64,000 nt of DNA from Hsuehochloa calcarea (taxonomy: Eukaryota > Streptophyta > Magnoliopsida > Poales > Poaceae), in contig CM070609.1 of the NCBI GenBank assembly GCA_036346395.1, forward strand, positions 48,370,777 to 48,434,776, read 5' to 3'. Under the pieces are notes generated by a model that was not told the origin of the DNA, made no database searches, and saw only the letters and a program-made list of their open reading frames with translations. The translations under genes were made by a program, and so were the position numbers. Each line of letters starts with the position of its first letter. The stretch's first letter is position 1. This document shows positions 1 through 10,084 of the stretch, one piece after another.

Positions 1-359
1 GTAGAATTGAAGGAGCAACTTAAGGAGAAAGATAAGAGTTTGTGGATGTGTGTTGACTACCGTCCGTTTAACGAAGTCACGATCAAGAACAAGTATCTAT
101 TTCCGCGGATTGATGATCTATTTGACCAATTGAGTGGAGCCCAAGTATTATCCAAGATTGACTTGCGATTGGGCTACCTTCAAATTAAGGTTAGAACCAA
201 AGACATACCAAAGACATCATTCTCCACTCGCTACGGGCGGTACGAGTTCACTGTCATGTCCTTCAGCCTAACCAATACTCCGTCCTACTTCATGAACTTC
301 ATTAATTCGGTTTTCATGGAGTACCTGGACTAGTTTGTCATCGTATTCATTGATGCCAT
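1..359 (+). pseudogene. Element H pol, piece 1: reverse transcriptase (N-terminal and palm part)
   Basis: This is part of a Ty3/gypsy reverse transcriptase that enters from the left edge of the window. Visible motifs are LWMCVDYRPFN, FPRIDDLFDQLSGAQ, SKIDLRLGY and FSTRYGRYEF, which match the RT fingers and palm. The reading frame meets a TAG at 331-333 just after EYLD, and the catalytic box that follows reads FIDA instead of FIDD, so the second catalytic aspartate is lost. The frame is cut at 359 by solo LTR S1 and resumes at 17298. The overlap GCCAT (355-359 and 17298-17302) is the target duplication. The copy is clearly dead. The motifs resemble Tekay/Del-type chromoviruses, but I assign that lineage only tentatively. 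Confidence 0.9.
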
Positions 360-1643
360 TGTAATACCCCGAAGTTTATTCAGACGATTAGAAGAGTATT
401 CAGGAGAAAGAATTAATTAAAAAATTAGAATTTTTGGGAGTTGCAAAGGGGTTTTTGCGAAAAACGGCCAACCTGGGCCTTAGACCACGGCCTAGGAGGC
501 CCATGTGGGGTGCCAGCCAAGGGGTGGGGGTGCCCCTCACCCCTAAACCCTAGCCGTCCCCTCCCCTCACCCCTAGCCGCCCCATCCCCTCTTTCCCACA
601 CCAAGCCGCCGCCTCTTCCACACCTCCCCACCAAGCCGCCACCTCCTCCTACCCCTCCCTGGTGCTGCGACTCCTCCCCCTCCCCAACCGGCTATTCCTA
701 CTGCTCCAACTCCCCACGCCGTCGTCTCCCGGTGCTACCACTTCCCCCATTGGTGGCCGGTTGAGCGAGGAGAAGACGAGAGGGAGGAGCACCTCACTGG
801 GAACTCAGCGGGCTAGCAAGTCTCCTTAGGTAATCCTCTCAATCCCATTAGATTGAGGTATAATTTTCGTGATTAGGCGAGATCGGTAGTAGATTGATTT
901 TGGAAGTCTGTAGAGATCATTTGTTTTCTGGTAGTTAACGGCAGATTTTGACCAGGGCATCTCCTAGGGAGTTGTAGGTATCGTCTCTGTCTTTCCATAG
1001 AGTCCTGGATCACTCAATTTGGAGTTGGGAATCGTGATTTATGAATTGTGCAATGTTGCTGTTCTAGGTTTCTATCGGGATTCTGACAGATCGTAGAAAT
1101 TGGTTAATAAGAATTAGATAATCAATTTTTTGAAGTATTGCACCAACACAAAAGTTGTAGATATTGTTACAGGATTTCCAGAGAGATAAAAATCATATTT
1201 TTTGAATGTCTGTACTGAGAGTTACGTTAGTTTTAGTTTTATGTCTAGAACCTCTTACGAGATTTTTATAGGTTTATTAACCTATTTAAAAGGGGCAGAA
1301 TAAGGCAGAATCTGGGAACCTTGCCAACTAGGTTTTTGTGAGAAAACTTGTAAGCTGTCCAGGAGATTAAAGATCACTGAATTTGGATAAACCTGTAGAA
1401 AGTTATAAATTTTATAAAGGGACTGTCCCATTCTAGGACAGTTCGCTGTTTTTGAAAGTAGATGTTTTGGGCTACGTTAGGGAGCGTAGTATGTCAATAG
1501 TTATTTCTAGCAATGTTATATCCCGAATTACTATCCTATTAGGGCCGTTAAAATTGTTCAGGCGGTGGTGTGGTTCTGGGGGCAGCATCCTTGTCACATC
1601 ATTAGTCTTCGCACGGTTGAGGCAAGTAGAGTTGGAATGGTCA
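360..1643 (+). mobile_element. Solo LTR S1, left part
   Basis: This LTR starts with TGTAATACCCCG directly after GCCAT inside the H pol gene. It has the layout shared by other LTRs here: an AT-rich start, a GC-rich block at about 470-760 with an AACCCTAGCC motif, then an AT-rich stretch with repeated GTTGTAG and GTTATG motifs. A hairpin with CCTGGGCC pairing with GGCCTAGG lies near 474-500. No internal gag-pol follows. After removal of the nested array T, this piece joins 16382-17297 to give a single LTR of about 2.2 kb. The proline-rich frames in the GC-rich block are not credible proteins. Confidence 0.85.
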
Positions 1644-1762
1644 TGTAATACCTCGGAATTGAATCGGGTAATTAGAAAATAGCCGGGAGGAGAAAATACA
1701 ATTAAATGAGTAGAAATTCCTGAAAAGAGAAGGGGTTTTCCGTAAATCCTCGACAACCTGGA

Positions 1763-1780
1763 CCTGGGCCGCAGCCCAGG
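1763..1780 (+). other. GC hairpin in LTR 1 of T
   Basis: CCTGGGC (1763-1769) pairs perfectly with GCCCAGG (1774-1780) around a CGCA loop. Equivalent hairpins with different stem sequences occur at the same place in other LTRs of the window. Confidence 0.7.
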
Positions 1781-3012
1781 AGGGGCCCATGTGGTGGCCG
1801 GCCAAAAAGGGGGAGGGGTTCCCACCCCTCAAACCCTAAACTCCCCACTCTCCTCGTCCTCCCCACTTTGAGCCACCGCCTCTCCCCACCTCTACCTGCT
1901 GTGCGCCGCCTCGTCAGATTTGGGTACGTTACGTTCATTTTCTGACCTGATCATCTCTTAGAACGTTGTAGATCTCGGTTTTAGTTTTCTTTTGGCACCG
2001 AGACCACTTGATTTGGAGTCATAGTTTAGGAGTTATGGCCGTTTTTCTACGACTGTATAGGAAAGCTTACCAGATTTGGTAGTCTGCATGTCTAGCGAAT
2101 TTGTATTTGTTTTTAGGCCGAATCTGAAGGGTCACCCTACACGAAAGTTGTAGCCATTCCAGTAAGCTTTCAGTATTGATAAATAACATATTTTTTAGAG
2201 TTGGCAATCAAAAGTTACGAATTTTTTACCGTCGCTATTTTGCTAATTGTCAGATTGCAGAGACAGAAAACTTAGAAAATTTTTACATGAATATAAGAAT
2301 TAGTAGGAGGCCGAATCAGGAGACTTGTCTAACTAGTCCATTCTAGCTGGTTTTGTCATGATTCCAGAGAGTCCAAGATCACCCCATTCCGAGTTGTGTA
2401 GCAAAGGTTATGGTGGTTTTAGTACTCTGTCCAGAAAACCCGATGTGAAGTTGATGTTTTTTTAATTGGCCTGGTAGGGATATTGCTTCGCCGATTCAGC
2501 AAGGCTCGCCAACTAGACTTAGTTGGAGAATTTAATTATATTTCCAGAAAGTCTAAGAACATCTTATTTGGACCCCTGTACTAATAGATATGGATTTTTT
2601 AAGTTGACTGTCCACCGAGGGGACAGATCGACGTTTAGGAGTTTGGGGTCGGGATCGAGTTAGGAGTTTTGCAAGTCCATGGTTGTTGTTATATAGGTTG
2701 TTTTGATCCGTTGATGTGTCTTAGCATATGTTATAACTGTTATTCAGGTGGTGGACCGGTGCAGGGAGCAGCTCATTCTGTACATCCCTCGTTCTCTCGT
2801 GGTTAAGGCAAGTCTGATGAGTGGTAAATTGTGTGTGATCATTTGTTCATGTGTACTATGTTATGAGTATATTATGTTAATCATGGATGCTCGAATGTTA
2901 TGGACATTAATGCCTGTAAATGCTAGAAGTATGCGTAAGTTTCATGTATGCATGATGATTTAAAGAATTGACCATGTGCATCATGATATCATATTGGAGG
3001 CATGGTCACGTG

Positions 3013-3058
3013 GTGACCAAGCATTAATTGAGGTAGTGACCAAGCATTAATTGAGGTC
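3013..3058 (+). repeat. 23-bp tandem duplication in LTR 1 of T
   Basis: Two adjacent 23-base copies of a unit starting GTGACCAAGCATTAATTG occupy 3013-3035 and 3036-3058. LTR 2 has the same duplication at 9332-9377, while LTR 3 has a single unit. This marks how the tandem array may have been assembled. Confidence 0.85.
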
Positions 3059-3142
3059 CCCGTCATGAATATGATGGGATTTTGGGTCCCCATACTTGTG
3101 GAGTATGGGCTAAGGTCCCTGTGCTAGAAGGCCAATGCATGG

Positions 3143-3164
3143 GTGTGCATCGACGGATGCACAC
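3143..3164 (+). other. Conserved LTR hairpin
   Basis: GTGTGCATC (3143-3151) and GATGCACAC (3156-3164) form a perfect 9-bp stem with loop GACG. It recurs in LTR 2 (9462-9483) and LTR 3 (15754-15775), and with altered but still pairing stems in the other LTR families here. Confidence 0.75.
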
Positions 3165-3773
3165 TCCATATACCTGATATATGCAAAGGAGAGAAAGAAA
3201 AGTGCATTTGAACAGTTTGCATCGCATAAGCATGAGACATATTTCTTATTGGGTTACGTGGATGGATGTTGTTAATTACAGTTGTGTTGGCTATTGTCTT
3301 GCTATTTGTACTTTGCTGAGTCTTGGACTCACTCTTGCTGATGTTGTGTTTTTAGGTATCTCGTTTGCGGACGGCATGCATGGGAGGGAGTAGGGTTGCT
3401 TTGGTTGCACTCACTACCACATATTCTTGAAAAGATAATTATCATTTAGACCGTACCTTTATAACAAGCAAACTGCTTAAGGATTAACTTTGGCTATACT
3501 TGAATGCATTGGTTTATTTGTAATAATGAGAGTGGTAAATTTTAATTATGCTTGCTTATGTTTAGCTGACTAGATTATTTATGAATACTTCGATGAACTT
3601 TGGATGTTGAAATAGTGATAATTTTATAAGCATCTATTGGAATCTCCGATAAACTTAGTTATACAAAGGAGGTTCTACCGAATTTTTTTGTAGTGTCTTG
3701 GATTTGTATTTGTATTTGTGATATTGTTATTTTGGTAGCATTCCAGGCTCATGTTGGGCTGGGGTGTTACAGT

Positions 3774-3785
3774 TGGTATCAGAGC
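3774..3785 (+). other. Primer binding site, array T unit A
   Basis: TGGTATCAGAGC lies two bases after the end of LTR 1. It matches the usual plant initiator Met-tRNA primer site and fixes the element's orientation as forward. Confidence 0.9.
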
Positions 3786-3837
3786 GGGCTTCAGGTCCGT
3801 GGAAGCTAGAAAAGAAAAAGAAAATTAAATTGACACA

Positions 3838-3847
3838 CTGTGCACAG
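3838..3847 (+). other. Leader palindrome CTGTGCACAG
   Basis: This perfect 10-base palindrome lies about 50 bases after the primer site. The same leader word, GACACACT followed by GTGCACAGTAGG, occurs in unit B (10150-10159), in E3b (31609-31618, reverse) and, with one extra base, in coding element E4 (around 47558-47563, reverse). It may be an RNA dimerisation or packaging signal; that role is inferred. Confidence 0.6.
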
Positions 3848-6800
3848 TAGGATGGGAATGGGCAAAGCATTGCATTTACGTTTCCGATATATCGTATTGA
3901 TCGTTGCTGATATTAATTGAGTATGATTGCTTATTACTTGGTTATATGATTATTATGTGTGGGGATAATCGATGTCGAGAGGTAGAGCGTGGTTGTGGCC
4001 ATGGGTATGGCCAGGTTGTACCGCCAGTTAGGGTATGGGAATAGTGGAGTGATTACCTTGGTAAAACTACTTCCAGGTGTCGACCATGAATTCCTTTGGG
4101 AAGGTTATTGACTCCCTTGGGATGTACTAGGATTTTCTGACCAACCGCTTGTGGTTATTTAATCTCCTTGGGTTAATGGTTTCAATATAGTTGGACATTT
4201 TCCTTGGTTTTATTGGTTCCTTAAAGAAATTATTTGTTCTTTGGACCAACGAGAGTTGGACTGCTTGTTAACATTTTTGATTCGCAAGGTTGACCTTTTA
4301 TGGTGAAGGTTTACTTTTCCTATTGGGAAAACATGATTCATTTTATTGTCGCTTAGTACCTTGGATAATGTGAACTATCTCAGTGAGTTCTTTAGCATGT
4401 GAAAACTTTGGTCAACTCTTGTCCAGTTGTGGCTGATGAATTTCTCTTGGGTTATTAGTTCATTGCGGTCGATGTATGGTTTTGGTTGGAGAGAAGTTGA
4501 TGTGGTTCAGTTGGCTTAACTTGTCTCTTACAGCAATAATTGTCTTCCCAAGTGTTGAGTTATTCTTGCCACTGGTGAACTTGGTTAATTGTCAGGCTTC
4601 ACCTTTGTATTGGGGTTCTGTTTTTCTTATTGGGAATCATGACCCATCTACTTCGCTTGATGGTTTGGTTAATGAAAGTTTGCTTTTGCAAGTCTTTTAG
4701 TATGTGGAAGCTTTGACTCAATGTAACTCTTTTGGGTATTCTGAGCGTTGAAGTTGCATAGTTCCCTCTTATAAAAGAAAATGTTAAACCCTTTAGCGAT
4801 GTTTTCTCGTGGTAAAGTGAAAGGTTACAATCAAAAAAATTAATGGATAAGATATGGGTTATCAAGCTGGGTCTACAGGGTGGTGCATAATGAATCCTAA
4901 CGAGTATCCGTGGAAGTGAAATCAGAAAAGACGATGTTGTCATTTAGTAGTTCTTGATGAGCTGTGATTATGAGTATGACTATACTTGGTTGGAATCAAT
5001 AGAGTTATTAAAAGTGTGTAACACTGATGAGATGGTTGATCGTTCGAATTGTGTAGTTTGCTAAACTTGTTGGATTATTTGGTCTCGATGGGCTAATCTA
5101 ACTGTGTAGAATGAGGAACATACGGATTTGTTTGACTGATGACTCAGTAGATAATGAAATAGAATTTTCTTTGATTGGCTATTTGATGATCTTATGTATG
5201 CCCGTGGGAATATAAAGAGAGAAAGGACCATGAATTCGTCCATGATTGGATAATCGTCAATGGTTTATAATAACCTCTAGATTGGAATTGGTGTGTACTA
5301 AATTGGTGTGAGCATTCCTAATAGATGAAGGGTTGACACTTGTAAGTGATTTACTCACGTGTGTTTCATGAGGATGAATTGTGGCTGCATGCCCTTGATA
5401 AAAGTGATTTGCTTTGAAAGTGAGGTTTGTGTATCAGACAATCTATAGGACAAGTTGACCGCTGGAATCTTATTGAGATAATAGAAATATTATGGAATAA
5501 TCTACTGTGTTTCTTTTGGAAAGGTTTATATTGGAATTTAAGAGGTGACCTATGTTTGCATAATGGTGAGATGGTCGGGTAATATTATGCCTTTGATGAT
5601 AGAGATTTAGTGAGCCCTTGGGCCTTTGTAATGAAGGAAATGATGTTAATGATTATTGAAAAGGGGGTTTTAACCTTGAGTTTAGTAAGGTGGTCTACAC
5701 TAGATACTGACTCGTCGGATCAGTGATGATTCTTCTAGAGAGAAAGTAAGTTAATTGCCTTCCGTTATATCGACTAAATGAAATGTTTGGAGTCTGGCAT
5801 TCATGGTCTTTTGGGAGTTCATGATCTATGTAGTAGACAAAATTAGTTTGAGCAACATGACGTATTGGAAGGCTCTATTCGGTTCTTAAGTGAGTAATGT
5901 GATTTGGTTTCAGACGTACTTCTTGGTTGGGTTGGCAGGTAATGATGTAATCAAAGAAAATTGTTTTATTTGTTAATAGAAATCGGTTATCATAAGTATT
6001 TGAGGTCGGAGTGGAGAATTGTAATCTGCAACTTTTTTATCATTACAGTTTAAGAGTTTCTTCAGTTTTCATAGCACTATTCTATTATGATTTATGGAGC
6101 TTTGAAAATCTTGTGGGACTTATGCCCTCAACCGTGGGCACGTATTTTGTTTTCTGAGATCATTACTATTTGATTATTTCTCTTTGCCTCGTGCTCACTC
6201 CAAGGAGCAACATTTTCTTGTGTGTTGGAATTTGTGTTTGATTATCTTTTCCCTTTTGAGAAAGGATTTAACAAACTTATGTTGCCAAGTTTTTATAAAG
6301 TGTCGTTTCGTGACTGGTTGGTGGTGGACAAGTATAAGGCAGTGATGACATTTTATGAACCAATCTATGTAAAGAACAGTAGAGGATGAATTGGTTTTGA
6401 CCTATAACTTTTGGAGATAATTCCATGGAATGTTTATCGTTGGAATAAAATTGATTAGTGTTACAACTAGTGGAACTCATAGCGAAATATAATCCAGGAA
6501 CCCTCGTTCATGCTGGAATGTTGGGATTATCGGAAGTATGGGAATCTTGATCGATTTATTAGAGTATCACAGATGGGGAATTAACCTTGCGAGGTTGTGT
6601 AGGTGGTTTATGCAGGTATAATTCAATGAGAGTAGGATTAGCGAAGTAATTTGATTGTAATGTCAATTGATGGGATAGTAGGGACAATTGAATTATCACC
6701 AGGTACGACTTGGCTTCAGTGAGTAACCCTCTAGAAGTTAGAATTTCCTTAAAGATAATTTGGTTGAGAATATGTTTTTAGGTGGTTGTTAACGATTGAG

Positions 6801-7559
6801 TATGATTAGATTATGGGGATTTTAGTCAGCGGATTCGAGAGTTTCCATATCAGTTACATCGAAAACATCTATAGGGTCCTTGAAGATTGAAAATTTGGCC
6901 CGACGTTCTATGTTAGAACCTTGGAGACTATTGATGTTGTGTTGAGATGGTGAAACAAAGTGGATTCTGAATAGTACGATGTTCATTGATAGAATCCCTT
7001 GGGTGTAGCAATTGAGTGTGTGTGCTAAGAATTTCGGGTTGATTATCCTTGAAGGATTGTGGTGAAGTGATTGTGGGTGAAAACCATGATGAGGTGCATT
7101 TGGAAGTCATCTATCAAAGTAATTCCGTCAGTTCAGAGGTTGGCTAGGGTATGTTTTTGGGTGGAAATCATTAGGGTCTTTCTACAAAAGTGTGAATGGT
7201 GAATTCGGTTTGAGAATAGTGATGAGATTGCCAATTTAAGAGAAATGAGTTAGTGTCATATCGATGAAATGGGGTTCCATGATTTCAGAGAAATTCTATT
7301 TCTAACAGAGAAATTGAAAAAAAAATGTTTCATCGAGTAGTGAAACGCTCTTTGATTCTTGTTTGAGCTATGTGTTTATGATGGATGTTTTTCACAAATG
7401 GAGTTTGACCTTATGATTGGCATGCGTGGATCTTATCAGTTCAGAAAGAATAAAGAAAGTAACTGGTTTGGGTATTCAAGTGGTTTCTCTTTCGGTTTGG
7501 GATGTGCTCATTGTTAAGATGAAAAGGTCGATCGAGAGTTGAAACCAGAATTCCATGCG

Positions 7560-7935
7560 TCATGTCTAGAGTGTCTGGTTTGGTACCACAGGGAAGGTTG
7601 GCCCAAGTTACATCTGTTTAATTTTTGGTTGCTAGCATTTCACTAGAACCATCTCGGGTCCATGCGCGGGGTACACAACGTTTCGTCTGACACGATGTCG
7701 AGAGAGTACTTGAGAGTCTGTAGTATGAGATTCATCTGGGACGAGGAACCTCAAGTAAAACCTTATGTTCGAGTCCCGTCCGTGGAGTATACCAGATAAG
7801 ATTAAGACGAGCGTTGTGGTGTAGGATGCTAGGATCCATCAAGGTGCGGTGGTCGAATCAGACCGAGTGGAGAGTGACCTGGGAGCTGGAGCCATTCATG
7901 CTAGGTGTAAATGTCCTTCGAGTAGAATGACAGAA
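7560..7935 (+). pseudogene. Decayed integrase C-terminus in internal region A
   Basis: Short frame fragments match the C-terminal end of the E4 polyprotein in order: WFGTTGKVGPSYI (near 7575-7615), RGVHNV (near 7664-7682), and WSNQTEWRVTWELE (near 7851-7895). In E4 the matching words are RFGTKGKLSPRYV, RGVHNVFHV and WTHQSEREATWELE. Frameshifts separate them, so no protein is made. This shows that the internal region descends from a gypsy pol gene rather than from unrelated filler. Confidence 0.75.
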
Positions 7936-7957
7936 AGAATTCGGGGTCGGATTCTGT

Positions 7958-7974
7958 ATAAGGGGGGGGTAGAA
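7958..7974 (+). other. Polypurine tract, unit A
   Basis: ATAAGGGGGGGGTAGAA directly precedes LTR 2. Equivalent tracts precede LTR 3 and, in reverse, the LTRs of E3b and E4. Confidence 0.85.
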
Positions 7975-10084
7975 TGTAATACCCCGGAATTGAATCGGGT
8001 AATTAGAAAATAGCCGGGAGGAGAATAGACAATTAAATGAGTAGAAATTCCTGAAAAGAGAAGGGGTTTTCCGTAAATCCTCGACAACTGGGCTGGGCGC
8101 AGCCCAGAGGGGCCCATGTGGTGGCCGGCCAAAAGGGGGTTCCCACCCCAAACCCTAAACTCCCCACTCTCCCCCCTCCTCCCCACTTTGAGCCGCCGCC
8201 TCTCCCCACCTCTCCCTGCTGTGCGCCGCCTCGTCAGATTTGGGTACGTTACGTTTATTTTCTGACCTGATCATCTCTTAGAAAGTTGTAGATATCGGTT
8301 TTATCTTTCTTTTGACACTGAGACCACTTGATTTGGAGTCATAGTTTAGGAGTTATGGCCGTTTTTCTACGACTGTACAGGAAAGCTGACGAGATTTGGC
8401 AATCTGCATGTCTAGCCAATTTGTATTTTTTTGAGGCCGAATCTGAAGGGTCACCCAACACGAAAGTTGTATCCACTCCAGTAAGCTTTCAGGATTGATA
8501 AATACCATATTTTTTCGAGTTGGCAATCAAAAGTTACAAATTTTTTACCGTCGTTATTTTGCTAATTGTCTAACTGCAGACACAGAAAACTTAGAAAAAC
8601 TTTACAGGAATGTAAGAATTAGTATGTGGCCGAATCAGGAGACTTGTCCAACTATTCTATTGTAGCTGGTTTTGTCATGATTCCAGAGAGTCCAAGATCA
8701 CGCCATTCCGAGTTGTGTAGCAAAAGTTATGGTGCTTTTAGTACTCTGTCCAGAAAACCCGACGTGAAGTTAATATTTTTTTAATTGGCCTGGTAGGGAT
8801 ATTACTACGCCGATTCAGCAGGGCTCACCAACTAGACTTAGTTAGAGAATTTAATTATCTTTCGGGAAAGTCTAAGAATATCTTATTTGGACCCCTGTAC
8901 TAATAGATATGGATTTTTGAAGTTGACTGTCCACCGAGGGGACAGATCGACGTTTAGGAGTTTGGGGTCGGGATCGAGTTAGGAGTTTTGCAAGTCCATG
9001 GTTGTTGTTATATAGGTTGTTTTGATCCGTTGCTGTGTCTTAGCATGTGTTATAACTGTTATTCAGGTGGTGGACCGGTGCAGGGAGCAGCTCATTCTGT
9101 ACATCCCTCGTTCTTTCGTGGTTAAGGCAAGTCTGATGAGTGGTAAATTGTGTGTGATCATTTGTTCATGTGTACTATGTTATGAGTATATTATGTTAAT
9201 CATGGATGCTCGAATGTTATGGACATTAATGCCCGTAAATGCTAGAAGTATGCGTAAGTTTCATGTATGCATGATGATTTAAAGAATTGACCATGTGCAT
9301 CATGATATCATATTGGAGGCATGGTCACGTGGTGACCAAGCATTAATTGAGGTAGTGACCAAGCATTAATTGAGGTCCCCGTCATGAATATGATGGGATT
9401 TTGGGTCCCCATACTTGTGGAGTATGGGCTAAGGTCCCTGTGCTAGAAGGCCAATGCATGGGTGTGCATCGACGGATGCACACTCCGCAATACCGGTATA
9501 TGCAAAGGAGAGAAAGAAAAGTGCATTTGAACAGTTTGCATCGCATAAGCATGAGACATATTTCTTATTGGGTTACGTGGATGGATGTTGTTAATTACAG
9601 TTGTGTTGGCTATTGTCTTTCTATTTGTACTTTGCTGAGTCTTGGACTCACTCTTGCTGATGTTGTGTTTTTAGGTATCTCGTTTGCGGACGGCATGCAT
9701 GGGAGGGAGTAGGGTTGCTTTGGTTGCACTCACTACCACATATTCTTGAAAAGATAATTATCATTTAGGCCGTACCTTTATAACAAGCAAACTGCTTAAG
9801 GATTAACTTTGGCAATACTTGAATGCATTGGTTTATTTGTAATAATGAGAGTGGTAAATTTTAATTATGCTTGCTTATGTTTAGCTGAGTAGATTATTTA
9901 TGAATACTTCGATGAACTTTGGATGTTGAAATAGTGATAATTTTATAAGCATCTATTGGAATCTCCGGTAAACTTAGTTATACAAAGGAGGTTCTACCGA
10001 ATTTTTTTGTAGTGTCTTGGATTTGTATTTGTGATATTGTTATTTTAGTAGCATTCCAGGCTCATGTTGGGCTGGGGTGTTACA
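7975..10084 (+). repeat. LTR 2 (shared middle LTR) of array T
   Basis: This 2110-bp LTR starts TGTAATACCCCGG and ends GGGTGTTACA. It follows a polypurine tract and is followed by a primer site, so it serves as the 3' LTR of unit A and the 5' LTR of unit B at once. It shares the 23-bp duplication with LTR 1. Hairpin 9462-9483 is intact and is followed by a nearly complete TATACCGGTATA palindrome near 9490. Confidence 0.92.
9462..9500 (+). other. LTR hairpin plus ATACCGGTAT palindrome
   Basis: A perfect 9-bp stem (9462-9470 with 9475-9483, loop GACG) is followed within about 10 bases by AATACCGGTATAT. Hairpin followed by palindrome is the constant arrangement in this LTR superfamily. Confidence 0.7.

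Larger units (their letters stand above)
1644..3771 (+). repeat. LTR 1 of array T
   Basis: This 2128-bp LTR begins TGTAATACCTCGG and ends GGGGTGTTACA. It contains a GC-rich hairpin (1763-1780), a 23-bp direct duplication (3013-3058) and a 22-base perfect hairpin (3143-3164). The TATACCGGTATA palindrome found in sister LTRs is here degraded to ATATACCTGATATA. A pyrimidine-rich run ending in TTTTTAG at about 3340-3355 could serve as a splice acceptor, but this is inference. The copies agree closely with LTR 2 and LTR 3. Confidence 0.92.
3772..7974 (+). mobile_element. Internal region A of array T (non-autonomous)
   Basis: This 4203-bp region runs from the primer site to a G-rich purine tract. 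It has no frame long enough for gag-pol. Near 3972 it contains an ATG followed by codons for SRGR, which recalls the MPRGRGRGRG start of the E4 gag, and at 7560-7935 it keeps a decayed integrase C-terminus. The stretch between is AT-rich and unrecognised. It is nearly identical, by eye, to internal region B. The region is best read as a deleted, decayed gypsy interior that depended on proteins made elsewhere. Confidence 0.85.
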
